From Jeotgalicoccus meleagridis (GTDB lineage: Bacteria; Bacillota; Bacilli; Staphylococcales; Salinicoccaceae), in NCBI RefSeq assembly GCF_903994045.1, contig NZ_CAJEWD010000008.1, positions 698,532-762,531 on the forward strand: DNA of 64,000 nt, in the 5' to 3' direction. Numbering within the stretch: the first letter of the stretch is position 1; the number at the start of each line of letters is the position of its first letter. Under the pieces are notes generated by a model. It was given only the letters and a program-made list of their open reading frames with translations, had not been told where the DNA came from and did no database searches. The position numbers and the translations under genes are program-made. Below, piece by piece: positions 55,874 to 64,000 of this stretch.

Positions 55874-56671
55874 CTACATCATCATGAATACTAAGCCGAC
55901 CCCGGCACCAATCGCAATGGCAGTCAATGACGCTTCTGCACCTTTCATGGTGCCTGCTAAAATATGCCCGCGGATCATTTCTCTAATCGCATTGGTAATC
56001 AAGACACCTGGTACTAAAGGCATGACTGCAGCGATAATGATCGTTTCAAGTTGGCTACCTGGTCCAAATTCAACATATAATACTGCGGATAAGGCGATAA
56101 AAAAAGCAGCAAAGAATTCATTGAAAAATTTAATTCTCGTATATCGCTGAATACTTTCAGTGATCAAGACACCAACCGCACCTCCAAAAGCTGCGATCGG
56201 TAAGTCCGATGGCACCCCGTCAAAGAGTAGCAAAAACATAGCTGAGACAATCGCCCCAGCAGTGATGACTAACCAAAAGGGGAACATCTTGGTCTCATGA
56301 ATATTTTCTATACTTTTAATAGCATCTTTGATCGGCAAGCCTCGAGTAATCTGTCTAGATAAATCATTAATATTGACGACTTTCTCTAGGTTATTTGCCC
56401 GTTCTTCTATTCTAATTGTTTGAGAAAGTGAATAGTCATTCATGGAGAGAATGATGACGGTTGTTGTGACGAATACTTGTACATTGTCGATACCATAATT
56501 GTTAGCCATCCTAACCATAGTGTCTTCGATGCGATAAGTTTCGGCTCCACTCTCTAGCAGGATCTTTCCACTATTTAAACAGACGTAGAATACTTTTCTA
56601 ACAAACCTATCGTCCAAACTATCATCAGGCTTATCAACTTTTTCAAGTTCTTCAACCGGCAAATTCCTCAC
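55874..56671 (-). CDS. ThrE-type exporter, large subunit (DUF1212)
   Basis: The 265-residue protein has a soluble N-terminal part with ESGAETYRIEDTMVRMA, the conserved DUF1212 motif, followed by five membrane helices including MPLVPGVLITNAIREM. It pairs with the DUF3815 protein downstream. Related proteins export threonine or serine. It starts just after the tRNA-Arg gene on the same strand. Confidence 0.92.
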   Translation of the reverse strand: MRNLPVEELEKVDKPDDSLDDRFVRKVFYVCLNSGKILLESGAETYRIEDTMVRMANNYGIDNVQVFVTTTVIILSMNDYSLSQTIRIEERANNLEKVVNINDLSRQITRGLPIKDAIKSIENIHETKMFPFWLVITAGAIVSAMFLLLFDGVPSDLPIAAFGGAVGVLITESIQRYTRIKFFNEFFAAFFIALSAVLYVEFGPGSQLETIIIAAVMPLVPGVLITNAIREMIRGHILAGTMKGAEASLTAIAIGAGVGLVFMMM

Positions 56672-56679
56672 CTCTTTAG

Positions 56680-56751
56680 CACCCCCGAGAAGGATCGAAC
56701 TCCCATCTTAAGAACCGGAATCTTACGTGTTATCCATTACACCACGGGGGT
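56680..56751 (-). tRNA. tRNA-Arg (CCG)
   Basis: The cloverleaf has acceptor arms ACCCCCG/CGGGGGT, D stem GTGT/ACAC, an anticodon loop TTCCGGT between TAAGA and TCTTA (anticodon CCG), and a T arm with GTTCGATC. CCA is not encoded (GCTA follows). It reads the rare codon CGG. Confidence 0.94.
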
Positions 56752-56874
56752 AAATTAATAAAAAGAACAAAACTCATTATAGCAGTTAAACATGCACTAT
56801 TAAAGCCTTAAATATTGACGAAAGGAGGCTCTGAGTAATATGATAAAAACCATACTTACTTACAAATCGTTTTC

Positions 56875-56891
56875 TTCGACCTTATTTGACT
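56875..56891 (+). promoter_or_regulatory. CtsR operator of clpP
   Basis: On the minus strand AGTCAAA-TAA-GGTCGAA matches the CtsR heptad repeat AGTCAAA-nnn-GGTCAAA with one mismatch. It overlaps the -35 region; an extended -10 TGATATAAA follows. This indicates heat-shock control by CtsR. Confidence 0.85.
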
Positions 56892-56949
56892 AATATGATA
56901 TAAATATAATTAGACAAAGATCTTAGATATGATTACAGGAGGCAATATT

Positions 56950-57534
56950 ATGAATTTGATACCTACAGTTATTGAACAAACAAATCGCGGTGAACGTGCT
57001 TATGACATTTACTCAAGACTGCTTAAAGATAGAATTATTATGATCGGTAGTGCCATTGATGACAACGTGGCTAACTCAGTAGTCAGTCAGCTTTTATTCT
57101 TACAAGCTCAAGACTCTGAAAAAGATATCTATCTTTATATTAACTCACCAGGTGGTAGTGTGACAGCTGGTATGGCAATTTACGACACTATCCAACACAT
57201 TAAACCTGATGTGCAAACAATTAGTCTTGGACTTGCAGCTTCTATGGGTTCATTCCTACTCACTGCTGGTGCTAAAGGAAAACGCTATGCGCTTCCTAAC
57301 GCTGAGATTATGATTCACCAACCTCTAGGTGGTGCACAAGGTCAAGCAACAGAAATTGAAATTGCAGCCAAGCACATTCTACAAACACGTGAAAAACTAA
57401 ATAAAATCTTAGCTGAACGTACTGGTCAACCACTAGAAAAAATTGAAAAAGACACTGACCGCGATAACTTTATGACAGCTGAACAAGCTAAAGAATATGG
57501 TTTAATTGACCATGTTATGGAACCAGAAAAATAA
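56950..57534 (+). CDS. clpP: ATP-dependent Clp protease proteolytic subunit
   Basis: ClpP forms the proteolytic barrel used by ClpX and ClpC for protein quality control. The 194-residue chain has the catalytic triad S98 (AASMGSF), H123 (MIHQPLGG) and an aspartate near residue 172. ATG 56950 has GGAGG eight bases upstream; an open frame of seven codons further up is not used. A CtsR box lies about 60 bases upstream. Confidence 0.97.
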   Translation: MNLIPTVIEQTNRGERAYDIYSRLLKDRIIMIGSAIDDNVANSVVSQLLFLQAQDSEKDIYLYINSPGGSVTAGMAIYDTIQHIKPDVQTISLGLAASMGSFLLTAGAKGKRYALPNAEIMIHQPLGGAQGQATEIEIAAKHILQTREKLNKILAERTGQPLEKIEKDTDRDNFMTAEQAKEYGLIDHVMEPEK

Positions 57535-57551
57535 TATAATATGATTATTAA

Positions 57552-57588
57552 AGAGTTTAAGTCAAACCGTGACTTAAACTCTTTTTTC
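57552..57588 (+). terminator. Terminator of clpP
   Basis: AAGAGTTTAAGTCA pairs with TGACTTAAACTCTT and is followed by TTTTC. Confidence 0.9.
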
Positions 57589-57629
57589 AATTATTATAGG
57601 GGTAACAAACTCTTTAGGAGGCTCTTGTA

Positions 57630-58544
57630 GTGAATATACTTATTTCCGGCGGTACAGGTTTTATCGGTAGCCATTTAACAGATGCCTTTAAGAAAGATTA
57701 CCATCACGTTTATATTTTGAGTCGTCAAGAAAAATCTAGCGAACACCCATATGTACACTACGTCCAATATGATTCTGAAAACTACAATGATCTGACTTGG
57801 GCAAGAGACTTACCAGACGATTTTGATTTAGTTTACAACTTTTCAGGAGCAACGCTGAACCATAAATGGTCAGAAGACTATAAAGAAGAAATAGTGAGCA
57901 GCCGTTTAAATATGACCAATATGCTCTATCAGTGGCTGTTTGATTCAAAGATTAAACCACTAGCTTTTATTAACGCGAGTGCAGTCGGTTACTATCCAAC
58001 AAGTAAATTAGTTGAGTATGATGAATATGATATTTTATCTCCAAATGACTTTTTATCAGAAGTTGTAAACCGGTGGGAACATGCTGCCGAGCAAATAAAA
58101 AGTCTTGGTATTCGTACTATTTACGCACGCTTTGGTCTGATTTTAGACCGCCATCACGGCGCTTTAAAAGAGTTAGAAAAACTATACAAGGTCAATCTCG
58201 GTGGTAATATCGCATCGAGCCGTCAGTGGTATTCTTGGATCCATATTGATGATGTAATCAATGCACTTTACTTCATCGGCCTCAATTCTGATATTGAAGG
58301 TCCAGTGAACATCACAGCCCCTATTCCTGTTAGGCAAAAAGACTTTTCTAAAGTACTCAGCGCCATTATCGGCAAGCCTAACTTCTTTAAAACCCCAGCC
58401 TTCCTACTCCAAACAATGTTAGGAGAAAGAGCCATGCTGATTACTGAAGGTCAAAAAGTTCACCCAAGGAAATTATTAAATAATGACTTTAAGTATTTAT
58501 ATCCAACCTTAGATCAGGCACTTGAAGCACTTTATGATAAATAA
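57630..58544 (+). CDS. TIGR01777-type NAD(P)-dependent epimerase
   Basis: The 304-residue protein is an extended short-chain dehydrogenase. The nucleotide-binding GGTGFIGSHL is near residue 7. INASAVGYYP contains the SDR tyrosine region and WEHAAEQIKSLGIRTIYARFGLIL is a family segment. A DUF1731-like C-terminal part ends in HPRKLLNNDFKYLYPTL. The physiological substrate is unknown. GTG 57630 follows AGGAGG. Confidence 0.9.
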   Translation: MNILISGGTGFIGSHLTDAFKKDYHHVYILSRQEKSSEHPYVHYVQYDSENYNDLTWARDLPDDFDLVYNFSGATLNHKWSEDYKEEIVSSRLNMTNMLYQWLFDSKIKPLAFINASAVGYYPTSKLVEYDEYDILSPNDFLSEVVNRWEHAAEQIKSLGIRTIYARFGLILDRHHGALKELEKLYKVNLGGNIASSRQWYSWIHIDDVINALYFIGLNSDIEGPVNITAPIPVRQKDFSKVLSAIIGKPNFFKTPAFLLQTMLGERAMLITEGQKVHPRKLLNNDFKYLYPTLDQALEALYDK

Positions 58545-58549
58545 AATAA

Positions 58550-58590
58550 GCCCTTACCATAGTCTATTAAAAACTAAGGTAAGGGCTTTA
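58550..58590. terminator. Shared terminator between the epimerase and whiA genes
   Basis: AAGCCCTTACC pairs with GGTAAGGGCTT between convergent genes, with T-runs on both sides. Confidence 0.85.
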
Positions 58591-58594
58591 CTGT

Positions 58595-59539
58595 TTATAA
58601 GACAAGTTCTTCACCATTTCTTAACTTGTCGGCAATTTCATCTAGCTTTCTTAGACGGTGGTTCACACCTGATTTTGAAATTGCACCTGTTGACACAGCC
58701 TCTCCAATTTCTTTTAAGCTCATCTCTTGGTTTTCCACTCGAATTTTAGCAACTTCTCTCAAGCGCTCAGGCAATTCTTCTATGCCAATTTCCTGATCAA
58801 TGAACTTAATATTTTCGACCTGTCTCATAGCTGCATTGACGGTTTTATTAAGATTGGCTGTTTCGCAATTGACCAGACGGTTAACTGAATTACGCATATC
58901 ACGAACAATACGAATATCTTCAAATTTTAAGAGGGCTTGATAGCCACCAATCAAACTTAAAAAGTCTGATATTTTTTCAGCTTCTTTTAAGTACACTAAG
59001 TATCCTCTTTTTCTATCGATAAACTTAGCATTTAAACCATAACCATTCATCAGCTTAGTCAATTCGCTGGCATGCTCTTCATAAAGGGTCGCAATTTCTA
59101 AATGATAGGCAGACGTTTCTGGATTATTCACAGAACCACCTGCTAGAAATGCCCCTCTTAAATAAGAGCGTCTACAGCAATCTTTAGATAAGATCTCATC
59201 AGTGATTGTATTGATTAAGACACCATCTGAGAAAATTTTTAAATCGGATAAAACATCTTTGGTTTCATTTTTAATTCGGCAAATATATACATTATTCTTT
59301 TTCAGTTTCATTTTTCTGCGGACTAATAAATCTATTTCAATCTTATATACATTTTTAATCAGACTAAATATTCGTCTTGCGATTGCTGCATTCTCTGTCT
59401 GAACGTTAATGACCCACTGACCATCAAAATATGAGACTGCACCATTCATTTTGATTAGTGCAGACAGTTCGCTCTTCATACAGCATTCATCTACTTCGAC
59501 ACGGGTTAATTCATTTTTCATTTCGGAAGCAAATGACAT
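58595..59539 (-). CDS. whiA: Sporulation-type regulator WhiA
   Basis: The 314-residue protein has an N-terminal part and a LAGLIDADG-like domain ([19 protein letters not shown]) that has lost nuclease residues. A C-terminal helix-turn-helix has [26 protein letters not shown] (split). In Gram-positive bacteria WhiA binds DNA and affects cell division. It sits downstream of yvcK and rapZ on the same strand, the standard order. Confidence 0.95.
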   Translation of the reverse strand: MSFASEMKNELTRVEVDECCMKSELSALIKMNGAVSYFDGQWVINVQTENAAIARRIFSLIKNVYKIEIDLLVRRKMKLKKNNVYICRIKNETKDVLSDLKIFSDGVLINTITDEILSKDCCRRSYLRGAFLAGGSVNNPETSAYHLEIATLYEEHASELTKLMNGYGLNAKFIDRKRGYLVYLKEAEKISDFLSLIGGYQALLKFEDIRIVRDMRNSVNRLVNCETANLNKTVNAAMRQVENIKFIDQEIGIEELPERLREVAKIRVENQEMSLKEIGEAVSTGAISKSGVNHRLRKLDEIADKLRNGEELVL

Positions 59540-59566
59540 TTGTCCACTTTCCTTTCACTCTCTAGC

Positions 59567-60544
59567 CTAATCGTATTCTAGCGTACGACTTTCATCGATT
59601 ACAATATCATAAATAATTTCAGCTAGTTTTTCATTATTGTGTCGAACTACACCTTCTTTATCGACAATGATTAATTCTTCATCTGTTATAACATTAACAC
59701 CATGTTCAATAATTTTATGACGCTCACTTTTAATGATCTGCACGCCTCGTTTTTTATAGGTGCTTGCCATCTGACTATAGACATCTCTCTCATTTAAAAT
59801 CACATAGTCAATGACCGATGCCTCTATATGTTTTTCAATGGCTAAAAGGTGATCATAAGCAGACATTCCCATCGTTTCACCTGGCTGCTCTAAAAGATTC
59901 GCAACATACACTTTAATTCCATTAGATTCACGAAGTGCTTTTGCGATGCCTTTTGGTAACAGGTTTGGAATAATACTTGTAAAAAGCGAACCTGGTCCAA
60001 GCACGATGATGTCTGAATCCATAATCGCATCTATTGCTGCTGGAGTTGCAGCGATATTTGTTGGGATTAAATACATTTCCTTAATTTCTTTCTTCACTTT
60101 TGGAATGTAACTTTCCCCAATAATAATAGAATCATCTATCATTCTTGCCGCCAATTTAGGGCTGACATTTGTCGAAGGAATGACTGTGCCTTTGACGTTT
60201 AGAATCTTTGATAACTCACTTACAGCTGTTGCAAAGTCTCCAGAAATATCATACATGGCTGCAAGCATTAAGTTTCCTAAGCTATGGCCAGAAATTTCAT
60301 CTTTTTTAAAACGATAAGTGAACAAATCTTCTAACATCGGTTCAACTTCACTTAGCGCTGACATGACGTTTCTAATATCACCAGGTGCTGGCATATCTAT
60401 TTGATCACGGATGATACCTGTAGACCCACCGTCATCTGCAACTGAAACAATCGCAGATATATCCACAGGATATTTTTTCAACCCTCTTGATAAAACAGAT
60501 AAACCTGTGCCACCACCGATAATTGTAATGTTAATTTTAGACAT
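59567..60544 (-). CDS. yvcK: YvcK/CofD-like morphogenesis and gluconeogenesis factor
   Basis: The 325-residue protein belongs to the YvcK branch of the CofD family. GGGTGLSVLSRGLK near residue 9 and VADDGGSTG are the nucleotide-sugar-binding motifs. B. subtilis YvcK binds UDP-GlcNAc and is needed on gluconeogenic carbon sources. ATG 60544 overlaps the rapZ stop by eight bases. The gene lies between rapZ and whiA. Confidence 0.95.
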   Translation of the reverse strand: MSKINITIIGGGTGLSVLSRGLKKYPVDISAIVSVADDGGSTGIIRDQIDMPAPGDIRNVMSALSEVEPMLEDLFTYRFKKDEISGHSLGNLMLAAMYDISGDFATAVSELSKILNVKGTVIPSTNVSPKLAARMIDDSIIIGESYIPKVKKEIKEMYLIPTNIAATPAAIDAIMDSDIIVLGPGSLFTSIIPNLLPKGIAKALRESNGIKVYVANLLEQPGETMGMSAYDHLLAIEKHIEASVIDYVILNERDVYSQMASTYKKRGVQIIKSERHKIIEHGVNVITDEELIIVDKEGVVRHNNEKLAEIIYDIVIDESRTLEYD

Positions 60545-61415
60545 CAATCTGTCCCTCTATTTTAGCATCACGGTGGGCAGTGTTAATTTTAAAGGAAAAT
60601 TGAGTATTCAAATCTTCTCCGAGTCTTTTTGCCAAGGCGACAGAACGGTGTTGACCACCAGTACAGCCTATAGCAATCGTTAATTGTGACTTTCCTTCTT
60701 TAACATATTGAGGAATTAGGAAGGAAATCATATCTTTTAATTTTTCGTAAAAAGTATCAGTATCTTGCCACTTCATTACATAGTTATATACTCTATCGTC
60801 AAGACCAGTTAAGGGACGAAGTTCTGGTAAGTAATATGGATTGGGTAAAAAGCGTACATCGAACATCAAGTCAGCATCAATTGGTATACCGTGCTTAAAA
60901 CCAAAGCTTAAGACGTTCACCACAAAGAATTCCTCTCGTCCTCCACTGTAAAGAGAAAATAATATGTCTCTTAACTCTTTAGGAGAGATGTCAGTAGTGT
61001 CTATCACCTTAGAAGAACGCCCTTTTAAATCATCTAAAATTTTTCGTTCTTGGCGAATCGCATCCAAGAGAGAAACACTGCCTCCAAGTGGATGTGCACG
61101 TCTAGTTTCTTTGTAGCGTGATACCAATCTTTCATCTGCTGTATCTAAAAAGAGAATACGTAAGACAAAGTCCTTATTGTTGGATAATATATCTAGCTGC
61201 TCGATCAAATCATGGAAGAATTCTTTACCTCTTAAATCTATCCCAATTGCAAGCTTCGACATCTTACCATCTGAAGAATCCATCAGTTCAATAACTTTTG
61301 GAATTAGAATTGGCGGAAGATTATCGATACAAAAATACCCCATATCTTCAATTGCTTCTAAAGCAACAGATTTACCTGAACCACTCATGCCTGTCATTAT
61401 GATTAAATTTTTCAT
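60537..61415 (-). CDS. rapZ: RapZ/YvcJ nucleotide-binding protein
   Basis: A P-loop protein of 292 residues with Walker A GMSGSGKS at residues 9-16. The C-terminal domain carries IGCTGGQHRSV. In E. coli RapZ guides RNase E to the GlmZ RNA; in Firmicutes (YvcJ) the role is less clear. ATG 61415 has GGGTGG five bases upstream; the GTG at 61424 lies within that site. It is first of rapZ-yvcK-whiA. Confidence 0.95.
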   Translation of the reverse strand: MKNLIIMTGMSGSGKSVALEAIEDMGYFCIDNLPPILIPKVIELMDSSDGKMSKLAIGIDLRGKEFFHDLIEQLDILSNNKDFVLRILFLDTADERLVSRYKETRRAHPLGGSVSLLDAIRQERKILDDLKGRSSKVIDTTDISPKELRDILFSLYSGGREEFFVVNVLSFGFKHGIPIDADLMFDVRFLPNPYYLPELRPLTGLDDRVYNYVMKWQDTDTFYEKLKDMISFLIPQYVKEGKSQLTIAIGCTGGQHRSVALAKRLGEDLNTQFSFKINTAHRDAKIEGQIDV

Positions 61416-61484
61416 TAGACCCACCCTTAGAATGTCTATTTCAAAAGACTATCATCTGTATTATAACGAATATGTTATGAAGAA

Positions 61485-61507
61485 ACCCCCTAAAAAGGGG
61501 GATTTGT
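61485..61507 (-). terminator. Short terminator of trxB
   Basis: CCCCCT, a four-base loop and AGGGGG are followed by TTTCTT on the minus strand. The T-run is broken, so it may be leaky. Confidence 0.6.
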
Positions 61508-61511
61508 AAGA

Positions 61512-62477
<966 letters not shown>

Positions 62478-62504
62478 TTATAGAGTGTTTGCTTATTTAA
62501 TTCA

Positions 62505-63929
62505 TTAAATTTGCTTGAGCTTATCGATTGCCTTATTTAAGCGGTAAGTCGTCACATTAAAGGTCTCAACTAAATGTTTTTTAGTTAATTTTCGTCCTTG
62601 TGGGTGCAGATAAAGGGCAGCTGCAACAAAGCTCTCAACATCATCAAATTCTTTGTGTACTTGATATAAATCATGGAAAACATCAATCCACATCAAGAGC
62701 GTATCACTATCACCATAACCTTTGTCACTTAAGAGTTCTAAGCCCAAGTGCATACGACCAAGACGTGCCAATTTTAAACCTTGGAAAAGGTAAGTGACAT
62801 ATAACTTTTCATAATCGTCCATCTCCTCTATGCGGTCCCAGATGGAAAGGCCAATAATTGCATCTTTTGGTCTAACTTTAGAAATTAGATATAGTCCTAA
62901 TAATCTCTTATGTTGATCGTCATCATTTAAGTACTGTGACTCAAGCGATAGAATTCTATCTCTTGCTTCATCTTTTTTCCATGGACTAAATTCTTCATCT
63001 ATAGGATGGAAATTCTGCATTTGATTCCAGTAAATTTTAGATTCTTCTACTTTGTCTATATGAAAGCTTGCAAAACTGAGGGCATGTAATAATTGGAAGT
63101 TCATCAGACGTTTTTTCTTATACAATGGCAGCAGTAACTTGTATGACTGCTCATATTTTTGTAAGAAATTTAAAACAAGTCCAACCTTAAATCTCGAATC
63201 ATCATCCAAAGGTTCTACTACTTCCAGTTTTTTTAAGTAAGATTCATATTTTGCATCGTCATTTGTATGATAGTGAAGGAGTGTCATATGACTCAGTGCA
63301 TGCATATCAGTCTGGTCATCTTCTAGCAATTCTTCTAATAGCGCTCTCGCTTCATCAAACTTGTTTAAAAAGAGGTAAGCCATAGCCTTTAAATTTCTAA
63401 ATTCACTCTCTATTTGAATGTCGTAGGAGAGTGTGTTGAGATAATCCAACGACTCATCGACTCTCGCATTCATGAACAAGTGTTGAAATATTTGCTGACC
63501 AATGATTCGCTCTGCTTCTTTCTTAAGCTCATCCTCGTCTTCAATTTCTACATCAAACATATCCTCTAATTGATCCCGGTAGTCCTCATCGCCCGTTTGA
63601 CTTGCATAGGATACACCATAAAGAAAAGCTTTGTTGGCGTCATGACGTAAGATATTGATTTCACTCAAAATATGAAAGTATGATACGTCATAGTCGTCTT
63701 TGACATATTCATTGATAATCATATGCTCCGCTTCATTACCTAGACCGTTTTCTGTCATCACATACACATACTCTGATAGATAATCAGGGTTCGATGGATT
63801 TTTATCGTATGCTTTTTTTAAGAGTTGCATCGCCTCTTTTTTATTATTCTGTTGTCGCTTTTTTATACCTTGTCTGTAGTAATTCTCTCCGTTTTGATCA
63901 AGAGAGATTACATTGTTGTTCTTATTCAT
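62505..63929 (-). CDS. TPR-repeat protein (YvcD-like)
   Basis: The 474-residue cytoplasmic protein is predicted to be all helical, with tetratricopeptide-like repeats through most of its length (for example AMQLLKKAYDKNPSNPDYL at residues 35-53). A C-terminal helix-rich segment ends in FNVTTYRLNKAIDKLKQI. TPR proteins bind other proteins; the partner is unknown. Its ATG overlaps the acyltransferase stop (ATGA). Synteny with staphylococcal trxB loci supports it. Confidence 0.88.
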   Translation of the reverse strand: MNKNNNVISLDQNGENYYRQGIKKRQQNNKKEAMQLLKKAYDKNPSNPDYLSEYVYVMTENGLGNEAEHMIINEYVKDDYDVSYFHILSEINILRHDANKAFLYGVSYASQTGDEDYRDQLEDMFDVEIEDEDELKKEAERIIGQQIFQHLFMNARVDESLDYLNTLSYDIQIESEFRNLKAMAYLFLNKFDEARALLEELLEDDQTDMHALSHMTLLHYHTNDDAKYESYLKKLEVVEPLDDDSRFKVGLVLNFLQKYEQSYKLLLPLYKKKRLMNFQLLHALSFASFHIDKVEESKIYWNQMQNFHPIDEEFSPWKKDEARDRILSLESQYLNDDDQHKRLLGLYLISKVRPKDAIIGLSIWDRIEEMDDYEKLYVTYLFQGLKLARLGRMHLGLELLSDKGYGDSDTLLMWIDVFHDLYQVHKEFDDVESFVAAALYLHPQGRKLTKKHLVETFNVTTYRLNKAIDKLKQI

Positions 63930-64000
63930 TTTTTTCTCTCCCTTATCGTCATCGGATTGCCATAGACAAGCATATTATCTGGTACATCTTTTGAGACAAC
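63926..64000 (-). CDS. Acyltransferase of the left-handed beta-helix family, partial (C-terminal end only)
   Basis: The last 24 codons are visible in the window, reading VSKDVPDNMLVYGNPMTIRERKK. The pattern V-(S/T)-K-D-V-P-x-N-M-x-V-x-G-N-P is the C-terminal end of hexapeptide-repeat acyltransferases (WbbJ/maltose O-acetyltransferase-like). Such a gene precedes the TPR and trxB genes in staphylococci. The substrate cannot be told from this fragment. Confidence 0.8.
   Translation of the reverse strand, partial: VVSKDVPDNMLVYGNPMTIRERKK

Noticed and set aside
56840-56893. A 17-codon frame (MIKTILTYK...) upstream of clpP with an AAAGGAGG site
   Set aside because: It lies upstream of the clpP promoter and overlaps the CtsR box, so it would need its own transcript. 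Too short to support as a gene.

Overview
The window is a chromosomal core segment of a low-GC Gram-positive bacterium, most likely a member of the Staphylococcaceae. Three things point there. The neighbourhoods rocD-gluD, ppiB-mnhABCDEFG, sufCDSUB, gcvH, ssrA-smpB-rnr-est-secG-eno, clpP, whiA-yvcK-rapZ-trxB follow the order known from Staphylococcus. The tmRNA tag (GKQNNFAVAA) is one small change from the S. aureus tag. Base composition, Shine-Dalgarno sites and frequent TTG starts also fit. Several differences from S. aureus suggest a sister genus (Jeotgalicoccus, Salinicoccus, Nosocomiicoccus or similar), but this is inference. The trp operon starts at trpD, gap and cggR are missing in front of pgk, and ctaA is not beside ctaB.

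Layout, left to right. 1-3960: a trpDCF-B operon (trpB cut by the window edge) behind two tandem tryptophan T-boxes. 4000-8312: gluD, rocD, an S1-domain stress protein, a small membrane protein and ppiB. 8518-14362: the seven-gene Mnh/Mrp sodium/proton antiporter operon, the only long plus-strand operon, followed by a nested palindromic repeat. 14609-19810: thioesterase, pepA, a YuiB-like protein, ndh, and iron-sulfur and thiol proteins (IscA-like, DUF1450, Nfu), then bioY with a BirA-type operator. 19893-26363: HAD phosphatase, DUF86/HEPN, YutD, a lysine-riboswitch-controlled NhaC-type transporter, and the yunD/yunE/yunF homologues. 26411-30076: DMT permease, thioredoxin-like protein, small haem-copper-like protein and YfcC-type permease. 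30194-35399: the complete sufCDSUB operon. 35623-37259: DUF4870 protein and ctaB. 37296-40048: metNIQ methionine importer behind a SAM-I riboswitch. 40090-43981: thioredoxin-like, Toprim, gcvH, ArsC/Spx-like, aroD, a lipoprotein, Ohr, and CsbD with a sigma-B promoter. 44217-48539: tmRNA, smpB, rnr, est, secG. 48715-50164: an accessory NERD nuclease gene followed by exactly eight 51-bp tandem repeats. 50180-54990: eno, gpmI, tpiA, pgk. 55141-56671: glutaredoxin-like protein and a two-gene ThrE exporter. 56680-64000: tRNA-Arg, CtsR-controlled clpP, an epimerase, whiA-yvcK-rapZ, trxB, a TPR protein and the end of an acyltransferase gene.

RNA-based control is unusually rich here: two T-boxes, a lysine riboswitch, a SAM-I riboswitch, tmRNA, and two candidate small RNAs with C-rich unpaired stretches (about 36105-36163 and 41727-41783, minus strand). 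The least explained part is the NERD gene with its perfectly phased repeat array, which sits between secG and eno where I know of no such insertion in S. aureus. I see no prophage, no insertion sequence and no CRISPR array.
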